Below, in pieces: positions 29,048 to 38,486 of a DNA stretch of 64,000 nucleotides (position 1 is the first letter of the stretch; each line of letters begins with the position of its first letter). The stretch comes from Prochlorococcus sp. AG-347-L17 (GTDB lineage: Bacteria > Cyanobacteriota > Cyanobacteriia > PCC-6307 > Cyanobiaceae). Location of the stretch: positions 1 through 64,000 of the forward strand of contig QCCN01000002.1 of NCBI GenBank assembly GCA_003278925.1, given 5' to 3'. Under the pieces are notes generated by a model. That model worked only from the letters and a program-made list of their open reading frames with translations, did no database searches and was not told the DNA's origin. The position numbers and the translations under genes are program-made.

Positions 29048-29995
29048 TTATAAGGACTCAAATCTCATTATTTCCTCTAACGAGGGTAAAACTGGGATTA
29101 GTTGATTTGGGTTTAAAGGAAATAAAGCTTTGTAGTAATCTTTTTTCCACTCATTTTCGAAGCATGTCCTATTTACGTTAGATAATTTAAAGAATTTTAA
29201 TCTCCATTCAATAATCTTTTCAAAACTTGATAGTTCTTGTTCAGTACATTTGAAAAGTTTGCTATATATCAATTCCCATCTTATTAGCGTTGGAAAAAGG
29301 TAAATATCTGCGTAGGTTAACTCTTCGCCAAATATCCAGTCTCCTTTGTTTTTCTGAAGTAAATTTTCAATTTCATTTATAGCTGCGAAAAGATTTTTAC
29401 TTGCTTTTTTGTAAGCTGACTGGTTTCTGGCGAAACCACATTTATATACTCCATCATTAATGCTGTTATTAATTAAATCTAAAAATTTTTGATTACCATC
29501 TTTAATACTTAATGCCTGATATTTCGATTCGCTTTTTATTGAATTGAGTAGTCTTAAAATTTGTGAACTTTCATTAGACAGAATATTTACTTCATCTTTT
29601 ACAAAGCTAATTAAAAGAGGTAATGTCGCTCTAAAAATAGTCTTTTTATTAGCTTTTTTGTAAAGGTCTGAAAGTCTAATACATCCTTTAATCTTTGTAT
29701 TTAAAATCCATTCGCCATGCTCAACATCTGCCTTTAAAAAAATTACTTTAACTTTTTTAGATAAATCTTTTATTTCGTGTACGAGTAAAGTTCTTTGACA
29801 CCATGGACAAGAATGACCTACTAATAAAAAAATTTGTCCATTCTCATTATTAATATCGTATTCATTATTAATAGTTATACCTTTAGGCCTTTTATAATTA
29901 CCATGTAAATCTGATGGCGCGAAGCCATTCATTAATTGGGTCCAAAACCAAAACCAGAATTTTCTGGAGGCCTTTATAAGGTATTTATTTTGCAT
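29048..29995 (-). CDS. Glutathione S-transferase, glutathionyl-hydroquinone reductase-like (ECM4/YqjG)
   Basis: 315 aa Xi/omega-type GST. N-terminal thioredoxin-like half with the catalytic Cys in GHSCPWCQRTLLVHE (about residue 61-75); C-terminal helical half with the family's YADIYLFPTLIRWE segment. Members of the family reduce glutathionyl-(hydro)quinones. The first 21 residues (aromatic, FWFWFWTQ) are unusual; a start at Met22 (MNGFAP) is possible. The start as given is 23 bp from the divergent aspartoacylase gene. Confidence 0.82.
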   Translation of the reverse strand: MQNKYLIKASRKFWFWFWTQLMNGFAPSDLHGNYKRPKGITINNEYDINNENGQIFLLVGHSCPWCQRTLLVHEIKDLSKKVKVIFLKADVEHGEWILNTKIKGCIRLSDLYKKANKKTIFRATLPLLISFVKDEVNILSNESSQILRLLNSIKSESKYQALSIKDGNQKFLDLINNSINDGVYKCGFARNQSAYKKASKNLFAAINEIENLLQKNKGDWIFGEELTYADIYLFPTLIRWELIYSKLFKCTEQELSSFEKIIEWRLKFFKLSNVNRTCFENEWKKDYYKALFPLNPNQLIPVLPSLEEIMRFESL

Positions 29996-30018
29996 AAAAT
30001 TTTATTTATAAAGAAAAA

Positions 30019-30924
30019 ATGACTGTTCAAAGAATACTTATCGTCTCAGGCACTCATGGGAATGAAATTAATCCTGTTTGGGCTGTTAAGCAATTTAATA
30101 AAAAGGAAAATAGTTTAAACAATGGTATTGAATATGAATACATCATAGGTAATCCTGCTGCCTATGAAAAAGGGTGCAGATATATAGATGTAGATTTAAA
30201 TAGATCTTTTAAAGAAAGTGAGAATTTTGATCAACATAAGAATAGCTTTTATGAAACTAATAGAGCCAATTTTTTAGTAGATGAATTTGGAATTGACGGA
30301 TCTAAACCCTGTCAAATTGCAATCGATTTGCACACTACTACTGCAAATATGGGAACAAGCATTGTGATGTATGGGAGGAGATCCAAAGATTTTTGTTTAG
30401 CTGCATTACTGCAGAATAAATTTGGATTGCCTATTTATTTACACGAAAAAGATAAAGCCCAAACAGGCTTTCTTGTAGAAGCTTGGCCATGTGGTTTAGT
30501 TATTGAAATTGGAGCTGTCGCACAAAATTTTTATGATCAAAAGATTATAAATAGATTCTCTCTAATAATTAGCTCCCTAAGGGAAGAGATAGATAAATTA
30601 AAAAATAAACTTATAGAACTTCCAAAGGAATTAGTGGTTCACGTTCATCAAGGGAGTATAGATTATCCAAGAGATGAAAAGGGAGATATTGATGGCATAA
30701 TTCATCCTGAGAGAATAAACCAAGATTGGAAAATGATTAAAAAAGGAGATCCATTATTTCTGGATAGCCAAGGAATAATCCACAAATATGAACGGGACCA
30801 ATTGATTTGGCCTGTTTTTATTGGAGAAGTTGCTTATAAGGAAAAAAAAATTGCCATGAGCTACACAAAAAAAGAAGTGATTTGTTCCCAAAAACAATGG
30901 GTTCAAGAGTTTGAAAGTTTTTAA
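30019..30924 (+). CDS. Aspartoacylase/succinylglutamate desuccinylase-family zinc deacylase
   Basis: 301 aa. Zinc and substrate motifs of the AspA/AstE family: GTHGNEINP (His and Glu ligands, residues about 12-20), DLNRSF, DLHTTTANMG (third ligand His, about 103) and a catalytic Glu in VIEIGAVAQN. It would hydrolyse an N-acyl amino acid, classically N-acetylaspartate; the physiological substrate in a cyanobacterium is unknown. Divergent from the GST gene with only 23 bp between starts. Followed by the psbA upstream region. Confidence 0.88.
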   Translation: MTVQRILIVSGTHGNEINPVWAVKQFNKKENSLNNGIEYEYIIGNPAAYEKGCRYIDVDLNRSFKESENFDQHKNSFYETNRANFLVDEFGIDGSKPCQIAIDLHTTTANMGTSIVMYGRRSKDFCLAALLQNKFGLPIYLHEKDKAQTGFLVEAWPCGLVIEIGAVAQNFYDQKIINRFSLIISSLREEIDKLKNKLIELPKELVVHVHQGSIDYPRDEKGDIDGIIHPERINQDWKMIKKGDPLFLDSQGIIHKYERDQLIWPVFIGEVAYKEKKIAMSYTKKEVICSQKQWVQEFESF

Positions 30925-31041
30925 ATTAAGAAACCGGAACAATAAATCGTTGAAAACTAATAAGGATTTTTTATTTTATAGATAAGTTTATTTAATATTT
31001 AATACTTTTATTTTTTTTCTAATTTTTAAAACCTTAAAAAC

Positions 31042-31170
31042 CTAAATTCTTTCGCTCCAATAAATAACAGCTCCAAAAGCCTCTAATTGCAGTCGTCTAT
31101 GCTTAGCCTCTCTTAAGGTAACTACCTCTCTAGATCTTTTCCCGTTAAGAAGCCATTCGATTATTACCAA
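31042..31170 (-). CDS. Small 42-aa protein antisense to the psbA upstream region
   Basis: A 43-codon frame on the minus strand, starting at TTG with GAGG about 9 nt upstream and ending TAG. The product begins MVIIEWLLNGKRSREVV and ends LEAFGAVIYWSERI; it is basic, well mixed in composition and richer in GC than the flanking non-coding DNA. I have a vague memory of similar small proteins in marine cyanobacteria, but cannot confirm it. Function unknown. It fills much of the 436 bp gap between the aspartoacylase gene and psbA. Confidence 0.6.
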   Translation of the reverse strand: MVIIEWLLNGKRSREVVTLREAKHRRLQLEAFGAVIYWSERI

Positions 31171-31300
31171 GTTGAATCCTCAATAACAAAGAAAATCTTA
31201 AGACATGGAGGTTCTTTTCTCCTGTCTTCCAAAAAATAAGTTTACTTTAAGAAAAAAATATTTACACATTTTTGCCGATTTTGGTCTAAAATCTTCGAAG

Positions 31301-31325
31301 CGGAATTTATATTCCGTTTTTATTT
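31301..31325 (+). promoter_or_regulatory. Terminator-like hairpin in the psbA leader
   Basis: CGGAAT-TTAT-ATTCCG is a perfect 6 bp stem with a 4 nt loop, followed by TTTTTATTT, about 45 nt before the psbA ATG. It has the form of a weak intrinsic terminator or a 5' UTR stability element. A TTTACA and a TAAAAT lie upstream (31261 and 31287) but at 20 bp spacing, so the promoter is not certain. Confidence 0.45.
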
Positions 31326-31360
31326 ACACGTCTCACTTTAGAGACATACTTTACGAACTC

Positions 31361-32443
31361 ATGACAACTATTCAGCAGCAGCGTTCTTCGCTGTTAAAAG
31401 GTTGGCCACAGTTTTGTGAGTGGGTAACATCAACTAACAACAGAATTTATGTTGGTTGGTTCGGCGTCTTAATGATTCCATGCCTTCTTACAGCAGCGGC
31501 TTGCTTCATCGTTGCATTCATCGCAGCACCACCAGTAGACATCGACGGAATTAGAGAGCCAGTTGCTGGTTCATTCCTTTACGGAAACAACATCATCTCA
31601 GGTGCAGTTGTTCCTTCATCTAACGCTATTGGTCTACACTTCTACCCAATTTGGGAAGCAGCTACTGTAGATGAGTGGTTATACAACGGTGGTCCTTACC
31701 AGCTTGTAATTTTCCACTTCCTAATTGGTATCTCAGCATACATGGGAAGACAGTGGGAGCTTTCATATCGTTTAGGTATGCGTCCTTGGATCTGTGTTGC
31801 ATACTCTGCACCAGTTTCAGCAGCTTTCGCAGTATTCCTTGTATACCCATTCGGTCAAGGTTCATTCTCTGACGGAATGCCTCTAGGTATCTCTGGAACA
31901 TTCAACTTCATGTTTGTTTTCCAGGCAGAGCACAACATTCTTATGCACCCATTCCATATGGCTGGTGTTGCTGGTATGTTCGGAGGATCTCTATTCTCAG
32001 CTATGCATGGTTCACTTGTTACTTCATCTCTAATCAGAGAAACAACTGAGACAGAGTCTCAGAACTATGGTTACAAGTTCGGACAAGAAGAAGAAACATA
32101 TAACATCGTTGCAGCTCATGGCTACTTCGGTCGTTTGATCTTCCAATATGCAAGTTTCAACAACAGCAGAAGTCTTCACTTCTTCCTAGCTGTATTCCCA
32201 GTTGTTTGTGTATGGTTAACTTCAATGGGTATCTGCACAATGGCATTCAACCTTAACGGTTTCAACTTCAACCAGTCAGTTGTTGATGCAAACGGTAAGA
32301 TTGTTCCTACATGGGGAGACGTTCTTAACAGAGCAAACCTAGGTATGGAAGTAATGCACGAGCGTAACGCTCACAACTTCCCACTTGATCTAGCAGCAGC
32401 TGAGTCTACAACAGTAGCTCTTTCAGCTCCAGCTATCGGTTAA
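31361..32443 (+). CDS. psbA: Photosystem II D1 protein
   Basis: 360 aa from the ATG at 31361, where the conserved [35 protein letters not shown] begins. The frame stays open 52 codons upstream to an ATG at 31205, but that extension is not D1 and has the base composition of the leader. Five transmembrane helices, the Tyr-Z region, the QB-site and [13 protein letters not shown], where CtpA removes the C-terminal 16 residues after Ala344. D1 binds the PSII reaction-centre cofactors and Mn cluster and turns over rapidly in light. Codon use is distinctly C-ended (TTC, AAC) compared with the neighbours. Single-gene unit with its own terminator. Confidence 0.98.
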   Translation: MTTIQQQRSSLLKGWPQFCEWVTSTNNRIYVGWFGVLMIPCLLTAAACFIVAFIAAPPVDIDGIREPVAGSFLYGNNIISGAVVPSSNAIGLHFYPIWEAATVDEWLYNGGPYQLVIFHFLIGISAYMGRQWELSYRLGMRPWICVAYSAPVSAAFAVFLVYPFGQGSFSDGMPLGISGTFNFMFVFQAEHNILMHPFHMAGVAGMFGGSLFSAMHGSLVTSSLIRETTETESQNYGYKFGQEEETYNIVAAHGYFGRLIFQYASFNNSRSLHFFLAVFPVVCVWLTSMGICTMAFNLNGFNFNQSVVDANGKIVPTWGDVLNRANLGMEVMHERNAHNFPLDLAAAESTTVALSAPAIG

Positions 32444-32464
32444 GCTTAAAGTTCTTAAACTTAC

Positions 32465-32491
32465 AAGCCCCCTTTTTGGGGGCTTTTTTTT
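32465..32491 (+). terminator. psbA intrinsic terminator
   Basis: AGCCCCC-TTTTT-GGGGGCT stem-loop followed by T8, 20 bp after the psbA stop. Confidence 0.95.
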
Positions 32492-32551
32492 GTTTAATTT
32501 TCAATTGGTTTCATATAATGTTTATATATAAATAAAACATTTGATATTTCT

Positions 32552-33649
32552 ATGAGTAGTAGTTTTGGAAAAATTTTTCGTGTTAGTACTTTTGGAGAAT
32601 CACATGGTGGTGCAGTAGGAGTTATCCTTGATGGATGTCCACCTAAGTTAAAAATAGATATAAACCTTATACAAAATGAATTAGATAGGCGCAGACCTGG
32701 CCAAAGTGACATTACAACACCCAGAAATGAAGAAGATAAAATTGAAATATTAAGTGGGATAAAGGAAGGGTTAACACTTGGAACTCCAATAGCAATGTTG
32801 GTAAGAAATAAGGATCAAAGACCTGGAGATTATAATAATTTGGAGCAGGTATTTAGACCTTCTCATGCAGATGGTACTTATCATCTGAAATATGGAATTC
32901 AGGCAAGTTCTGGCGGTGGAAGAGCTTCTGCTAGAGAAACAATTGGGAGAGTAGCGGCTGGTGCTGTAGCAAAACAATTATTAAAAACCCTCTGTAACAC
33001 TGAAATACTATCTTGGGTAAAGCGCATACATGATATTGATTCTGATATAAATAAAGAGAAGATTTCTCTCAAAAAAATAGATTCTAATATTGTTAGATGT
33101 CCTGATGAAAAGGTATCAACAGAAATGATCGAGAGAATTAAGGAATTAAAGCGTCAGGGAGACTCTTGCGGCGGTGTTATCGAATGTTTAGTAAGAAATG
33201 TTCCCTCTGGTCTTGGAATGCCTGTTTTTGATAAATTAGAAGCTGATTTAGCAAAGGCTTTGATGTCTTTGCCTGCCACGAAAGGCTTTGAAATAGGTTC
33301 AGGTTTCTCTGGAACTTATTTAAAAGGAAGCGAACATAATGATGCATTCATCAAGTCTGATGATGTTAGTAAGTTAAGAACAACATCAAACAATTCAGGC
33401 GGTATACAGGGCGGGATAAGTAATGGTGAAAATATCGAGATGAAGATAGCTTTTAAACCTACAGCAACCATCGGGAAGGAACAGAAAACAGTAAATGCTG
33501 AAGGTAAAGAAGTACTTATGAAAGCAAAAGGGAGACACGATCCATGCGTTCTACCAAGAGCAGTTCCCATGGTTGATGCTATGGTAGCTTTAGTACTTGC
33601 TGATCATTTGCTTCTAAATCATGCTCAATGTGACTTAATCAATAAGTAG
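32552..33649 (+). CDS. aroC: Chorismate synthase
   Basis: 365 aa. Family signatures: [17 protein letters not shown] at the N-terminus, [15 protein letters not shown], the FMN-site region [11 protein letters not shown]...[18 protein letters not shown], and the C-terminal [17 protein letters not shown]. Converts EPSP to chorismate, the branch point for aromatic amino acids, quinones and folate. Its own promoter probably lies in the 60 bp after the psbA terminator. The 3' end is 34 bp from the convergent aldolase gene. Confidence 0.97.
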   Translation: MSSSFGKIFRVSTFGESHGGAVGVILDGCPPKLKIDINLIQNELDRRRPGQSDITTPRNEEDKIEILSGIKEGLTLGTPIAMLVRNKDQRPGDYNNLEQVFRPSHADGTYHLKYGIQASSGGGRASARETIGRVAAGAVAKQLLKTLCNTEILSWVKRIHDIDSDINKEKISLKKIDSNIVRCPDEKVSTEMIERIKELKRQGDSCGGVIECLVRNVPSGLGMPVFDKLEADLAKALMSLPATKGFEIGSGFSGTYLKGSEHNDAFIKSDDVSKLRTTSNNSGGIQGGISNGENIEMKIAFKPTATIGKEQKTVNAEGKEVLMKAKGRHDPCVLPRAVPMVDAMVALVLADHLLLNHAQCDLINK

Positions 33650-33683
33650 TAGTTTTGTTGAATAAATTATATTTGTCATTAAC

Positions 33684-34310
33684 TTAATTATTTTTGAGCC
33701 ATTCAAATATTTTTGGATCAAATTTTTTATTTTTGATAGCTTTATCTCCAATTACGACTGCTTTATACCCTAAAGATTTATAAGTTTTTAAATCATTGAT
33801 TGATAGTCCTCCAGCAGCAATGAAATCAATATTTGTATAGTTGAGTATATCTATCGAACTATCTTTACTGTTTATTGGGTAAATTTTGATAATTTTGCAA
33901 TTTAAATCTATCGCTTCCTTAAGATCTTTTAAATTATTAATTCCAGGAATTAATAAATAACTTTTTGACTGCGCATAATTGAAAAGATCTTTATCCCAAA
34001 ATTTCATCATCGAAAAATTTAATCCAATTTTTAAAGAATCTTCTATTGATTGCTTATTAACTATGGAGGCGGAGCCTAAATTAATTCTTGGATATTTAAT
34101 TTTGATATCGGATACAAAATCGAACCAATTTTCGTTGTTAGACCAACTTATTTCAATATTCTTTAATCCTAATTTTACTAAGTATTCTAATTCTTCAAAA
34201 AATGAATTTCTTATAGAGGTATTTGTGTAAATATTATCTTCAGGTTTTATAAGTAAAAAAAAAGACTCAGTTTTCAGGAACTCCGAAAAAGAATCTTCTT
34301 TATTATTCAT
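33684..34310 (-). CDS. KDPG/KHG aldolase-like (Eda family)
   Basis: 208 aa TIM-barrel protein resembling class I KDPG/KHG aldolases. The Schiff-base lysine is placed in CKIIKIYPI, corresponding to the KxFP motif of the family, and the C-terminal phosphate-binding portion reads FIAAGGLSINDL...AVVIGDKAI. N-terminal sequence is quite divergent. It could cleave KDPG (Entner-Doudoroff route) or 4-hydroxy-2-oxoglutarate; no edd partner is in this window. It is 21 bp downstream of ftsH on the same strand and so may be co-transcribed. Confidence 0.72.
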   Translation of the reverse strand: MNNKEDSFSEFLKTESFFLLIKPEDNIYTNTSIRNSFFEELEYLVKLGLKNIEISWSNNENWFDFVSDIKIKYPRINLGSASIVNKQSIEDSLKIGLNFSMMKFWDKDLFNYAQSKSYLLIPGINNLKDLKEAIDLNCKIIKIYPINSKDSSIDILNYTNIDFIAAGGLSINDLKTYKSLGYKAVVIGDKAIKNKKFDPKIFEWLKNN

Positions 34311-34331
34311 TAAAAATTTAAAATTTCGCTA

Positions 34332-36185
34332 TTAAATATAGTTTGCGACTTTTACTTCTGACCGGTTAAGCAAATCTTGGATATCTTCAGTATCTATAGT
34401 TTCTCTTTCAATTAGCATTTGAGCCATTTCGTCTAGAACAGTTCTGTTATCTGATAAAACTTTTGTAGCTCTCTTATAGGCAACATCAACAAGTTCTGAA
34501 ACCTCTACATCAATTGTTGCGGCAGTGTCTTCAGAGAAGTCTCTTGTAGAGCTCATATCTCTTCCGAGAAACATTCCACCTTGAGATTGACCTAGAGCGA
34601 CTGGACCTATTTTGTCACTCATGCCAAATTTAGTGATCATTTGTCTTGCTACATTAGCAACTTGTTGTAAATCATTTGAAGCTCCAGTTGTTACCTCTTC
34701 TTCTCCATAGACTATTTCTTCAGCAACTCTTCCACCAAGAGCTACAGCCATTTGATTTTGAAGGTAAGAACGAGAGTAAAGACCAGATTCCATTCTTTCT
34801 TCACTTGGGGTAAAGAAGGTTAAACCTCCAGCTTGACCTCTTGGAATAATTGAAACTTTTGCTACTGGATCATAATCAGGCATTAATGCTCCAACGAGGG
34901 CATGACCAGCTTCGTGATAAGCGACTAATTCTTTTTTCTTATCACTGATAACTCTATCTTTCTTTTCTGGTCCTGCCATAACTCTTTCAATGGCATCACC
35001 GACTTCATCATTACTTACTTTATCTAAATCTTTTCTAGCTGCTAGTATTGCTGCTTCATTTAAGAGATTAGCTAAATCTGCACCAGTAAATCCGGGTGTT
35101 CTTCTAGCAACTTTATCTAGATCAACATCTTTTGAGAGAGTTTTATCTTTTGCATGAACATTTAATATCTGCAATCTTCCAGCATAATCTGGTCTATCTA
35201 CTGTTACTTGTCTATCGAATCTTCCAGGACGCATTAAAGCGGAATCTAACACATCTGGTCTGTTTGTGGCAGCAACTATAATTATTCCTGAATTACCTTC
35301 GAAACCATCCATTTCTGTTAGGAGTTGATTTAATGTTTGTTCTCTTTCATCATTTCCTCCTCCCATACCAGCACCTCTTTGTCTTCCAACTGCATCTATT
35401 TCGTCAATAAAAACAATACAAGGAGCATTCTTTTTAGCTTGTTCAAAAAGATCTCTAACTCTGCTAGCTCCAACACCTACAAACATCTCTACAAATTCTG
35501 AACCAGATATTGAGAAAAAAGGTACACCTGCTTCTCCAGCTACTGCTTTTGCTAGTAATGTTTTTCCTGTACCAGGAGGGCCAACAAGAAGGACTCCTTT
35601 CGGAATTTTTGCTCCGACTGCAGTAAATCTATCTGGACTCTTAAGGAAATCTACAACTTCAGTGAGTTCTAATTTTGCGCCTTCAACACCAGCAACATCT
35701 GAAAAGGTTACTTGTGTGGATGGTTCCATTTGCAGTCTAGCTTTGCTTTTCCCGAAACTCATCGCAGGGTTCCCCCCTCCAGCATTACCACTTTGTGATC
35801 TTCTGAAAAGAAAAAATAGGCCTCCAATCAAAAGTACTGGGAAAATTAAGCTACTTACAGCCTGTTGCCATGGATTAGCTAATTTTGTAGGAGTTACAGC
35901 TATATCTACATTATTCTCGGTCAGTATTTTTAATAAATCTTTGTCAGGAGCTAAATTGACCTCAGATCTGCTCCCATCATTTTCAACAACTTGAGCTGTT
36001 GCATTGTCTGGAGATATTAGTACTCTACTGATTTCTTTATCTTGTACTGCCTCTATAAAATCACTATATCTCAATGTCTTTGTAGAACTTTCAGTACTAG
36101 GTTTATCAAAAACTGAAGTACCAATGAAAATTACAGTAATAACAGCTAGGACATAAAGTCCTACGTTTCTCCAACGTTTGTTCAC
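34332..36185 (-). CDS. ftsH: FtsH membrane AAA+ zinc protease
   Basis: 617 aa. Two N-terminal transmembrane helices (about 9-22 and 108-126) flank a lumenal/periplasmic domain; then the AAA+ module with Walker A GPPGTGKT (about 202), Walker [12 protein letters not shown] and the second-region-of-homology [20 protein letters not shown], and the M41 protease with HEAGH. Close in pattern to the thylakoid FtsH2/FtsH8 type that removes damaged D1 in the PSII repair cycle; assigning the paralogue is inference. Start ATG preceded by about 45 bp to sat. Confidence 0.95.
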   Translation of the reverse strand: MNKRWRNVGLYVLAVITVIFIGTSVFDKPSTESSTKTLRYSDFIEAVQDKEISRVLISPDNATAQVVENDGSRSEVNLAPDKDLLKILTENNVDIAVTPTKLANPWQQAVSSLIFPVLLIGGLFFLFRRSQSGNAGGGNPAMSFGKSKARLQMEPSTQVTFSDVAGVEGAKLELTEVVDFLKSPDRFTAVGAKIPKGVLLVGPPGTGKTLLAKAVAGEAGVPFFSISGSEFVEMFVGVGASRVRDLFEQAKKNAPCIVFIDEIDAVGRQRGAGMGGGNDEREQTLNQLLTEMDGFEGNSGIIIVAATNRPDVLDSALMRPGRFDRQVTVDRPDYAGRLQILNVHAKDKTLSKDVDLDKVARRTPGFTGADLANLLNEAAILAARKDLDKVSNDEVGDAIERVMAGPEKKDRVISDKKKELVAYHEAGHALVGALMPDYDPVAKVSIIPRGQAGGLTFFTPSEERMESGLYSRSYLQNQMAVALGGRVAEEIVYGEEEVTTGASNDLQQVANVARQMITKFGMSDKIGPVALGQSQGGMFLGRDMSSTRDFSEDTAATIDVEVSELVDVAYKRATKVLSDNRTVLDEMAQMLIERETIDTEDIQDLLNRSEVKVANYI

Positions 36186-36231
36186 GATAAAAAATCTTTA
36201 ATAAATATATAATACTAATAATAAAACAATA

Positions 36232-37407
36232 TTAAGAGCGTCTTAGAACATCTACTACACTTTTGAATGCAAACCATTCAGGAATTGGTTCGCCATTCCT
36301 CAATTTCTTTCTAAATTCAGTGCCACTAAGTTTCATAATTTCATAATTCAATTCTTTAGCTTCTTCAGCTGTTATATATCCTTTTTCCTTGGTATAAACT
36401 AAGTTTTTCGAAGGAACAGTTTGCATCATCAATTCATCAGCACACTTATTCGCAAAATTCTGGGCATCATATGGACCATAAAAATCTTCACCAGTTGATG
36501 ACGACTTACAACCAGCCATATCTCTACCAATAATAAAGTGGGTGCAGCCATAATTCCTTCTGATTATCATATGTTGAAGAGCTTCTCTTGGCCCTGCCAT
36601 ATGCATTGAATATGGTAAAAAAGCCCATTTTATTCTTTCATCAGATATTTCCTCTTCTAATTCTTTATAGGTCAAATATCTAACTTTTCCAGGGATATCA
36701 TCTTGTTGAGTTGGTCCACAAGTTGGATGAACTAAAACAACTGAGTTAGAGGAGACATTATCTGAAAGTAAGGCATTAGTAAATAATTCATAATGTGCTC
36801 TATGAATTGGATTTCTACATTGAAATGCAACTACATCATGATTTGATGGCAGTGTAGATCTAACTTCTTCTGGGGTTTTGCAGGGGAATTCTCTAATTGG
36901 TAGTTCGAAACCATAAACTCTTCCTCCTATATAAAATCTCCCTCTCTCGTTAAAAATCATCTTAACAGCAGGATGATCTAAAGAATTAGTACCATAACAA
37001 AGTTCAGCTTCTAAGGATTTGTCAGGCTCCCATTTAGAGCTAACTTCTAAAACTGCTATTTTTTGTTTTTTATAAGTAATTAATATTGTCTCTCCAGCTT
37101 TTACTTTTTCATTATTTGAATCAAATACAATAGGCAAGCCAAAAAGCAACCCGTTTGTATTTCTATTATTTTTAATTACAGAATTATAGTTATTTTCATC
37201 CATAAAACCTTCCAATGGAGAAAAAGCTCCGACCATCAAAAGTTCAACATCGCAGGCATTTCTCTCGCTACATTCAAACTCATAAGTAGCTCTAGAGATA
37301 AGATCATTTTTAAGGTTTTTATCTTTGATAATTAAATTTTTTAGTTCCCCTCCATAAGGCGGAATTAGTCCATTAGTATATGTTTTAGTTTTTTGGTGTA
37401 ATTCCAT
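36232..37407 (-). CDS. sat: ATP sulfurylase (sulfate adenylyltransferase)
   Basis: 391 aa, the homomeric (MET3-type) enzyme without a kinase domain. Motifs: QCRNPIHRAHYEL (the RNP..HRAH active site), VHPTCGPTQQDDIPG, and GRDMAGCKSS with the HFIIGRDMAG loop. It forms adenosine 5'-phosphosulfate from sulfate and ATP in assimilatory sulfur metabolism. It lies just beyond the psbO terminator and about 45 bp before ftsH, all on the minus strand. Confidence 0.96.
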   Translation of the reverse strand: MELHQKTKTYTNGLIPPYGGELKNLIIKDKNLKNDLISRATYEFECSERNACDVELLMVGAFSPLEGFMDENNYNSVIKNNRNTNGLLFGLPIVFDSNNEKVKAGETILITYKKQKIAVLEVSSKWEPDKSLEAELCYGTNSLDHPAVKMIFNERGRFYIGGRVYGFELPIREFPCKTPEEVRSTLPSNHDVVAFQCRNPIHRAHYELFTNALLSDNVSSNSVVLVHPTCGPTQQDDIPGKVRYLTYKELEEEISDERIKWAFLPYSMHMAGPREALQHMIIRRNYGCTHFIIGRDMAGCKSSSTGEDFYGPYDAQNFANKCADELMMQTVPSKNLVYTKEKGYITAEEAKELNYEIMKLSGTEFRKKLRNGEPIPEWFAFKSVVDVLRRS

Positions 37408-37435
37408 TTTTTAAATTGATAAAGAAAAATTTTGA

Positions 37436-37469
37436 AAAAAAAAAGGGGGTTAAACCCCTTTTTTTTTTA
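37436..37469 (-). terminator. psbO intrinsic terminator
   Basis: GGGGTTTAACCCC stem with A10 on one side and T10 on the other, directly after psbO on the minus strand. The symmetry makes it competent in both directions, though no plus-strand gene needs it. Confidence 0.92.
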
Positions 37470-37476
37470 GTAGGAT

Positions 37477-38271
37477 TTATGCCTTCCTTCCGTAAAGTTC
37501 CCCAATTATTTTTACATCAAGTGGATCCTTTGAACCCATATCTGTATCTGAAGGTTGGATAGCTACAAAAGTACCAGCAAATTCGTCTGTGTCAGAATCT
37601 ACACTGTTGATTGAAAGAGTAATAACGCCAGTACCGTTTACATCAACTTTAATATTTTCTTTTGCAAGTTCTTCGTCATCTCCTCCTAATGCAACTAAAC
37701 CTTGAGCATATTCAACACCAGTATTTTTAGCTCTTGCCTTTGGATCTAGAAAGTCACCAGTTCTGTAGTTAGGTGTAAATGTTGAACCACTAACCTCAGT
37801 GCCTGGCTCAATAGATGAAGGTAAATCAGCTGTAAGATCTTTTGCTGAGAATGCAAATGGCACTTCTAAACCACCAGGAGTTAATACAGTAATAAGTTGA
37901 AAATCAATACCACCCTTTTCAGTGAAAGTTCCTGAATCTATATCTCCATAAACTTCTGTCACTGTGGTGTTATTTCTAGGACTAATAATTTTTGTAGAAA
38001 CAAATTCTGCAGCTTTTCGTTTTGTCCCTGGCACTTTTACATAAACTTCTGTTGGATGCATGCATATTCCTTTAAGGCTATCTCCATTACCTAGAGATAT
38101 TGATCCGACAAGAGATGAGTCTAATGTAGGGCAATCATTAGCTTTTCCTGTGTTAACAACATCTGTGAATTGTGCATTTCCTCTTTCTGAAAAAGCAAAT
38201 GTTTCAACAGGTACGAAAGCAAAAGTTATACAAATAGAAATAACAAAAGCTAAGAAAGAACGAATTCTCAT
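37477..38271 (-). CDS. psbO: Photosystem II manganese-stabilising protein PsbO
   Basis: 264 aa from the ATG at 38271, which gives a clean signal peptide (MRIRSFLAFVISICITFAF...FAF, cleavage near residue 27). A longer start at 38316 adds 15 residues and spoils it. The mature protein has the PsbO disulfide cysteines (in NDCPTLD and GICMHPTE), the VTEVYGDI and GGIDFQL stretches and ends LYGRKA. It caps the oxygen-evolving Mn cluster in the thylakoid lumen. About 215 bp upstream separate it from coaBC; that stretch is AT-rich and presumably carries the promoter. Own terminator follows. Confidence 0.96.
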   Translation of the reverse strand: MRIRSFLAFVISICITFAFVPVETFAFSERGNAQFTDVVNTGKANDCPTLDSSLVGSISLGNGDSLKGICMHPTEVYVKVPGTKRKAAEFVSTKIISPRNNTTVTEVYGDIDSGTFTEKGGIDFQLITVLTPGGLEVPFAFSAKDLTADLPSSIEPGTEVSGSTFTPNYRTGDFLDPKARAKNTGVEYAQGLVALGGDDEELAKENIKVDVNGTGVITLSINSVDSDTDEFAGTFVAIQPSDTDMGSKDPLDVKIIGELYGRKA

Positions 38272-38486
38272 AATTAAAGTTGCAGTAAAGTTCTGTGACG
38301 ATAGATTAAAGGTCATCTAATAAGTTCAGTACGGATATTACAAGGGAAAGGACCATAAAAGGTAGGACTATTAAATCCTCGAAACAACCCGTAGCTTTTT
38401 AGATTTTAAAAAACTGGAATTATTTTAAGCTATCGCATTATTTTTAATGATTAAGATTACAAAAAAATACAAATTAAAAATATTTT

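Noticed and set aside
31205..31360. In-frame 52-codon N-terminal extension of psbA from ATG 31205
   Set aside because: D1 is universally conserved from MTTIQQQ; the extension has leader-like AT composition and contains the hairpin. Treated as untranslated.
35662..35994. 110-codon plus-strand frame opposite ftsH
   Set aside because: Antisense shadow of a strongly conserved gene without independent coding signs.
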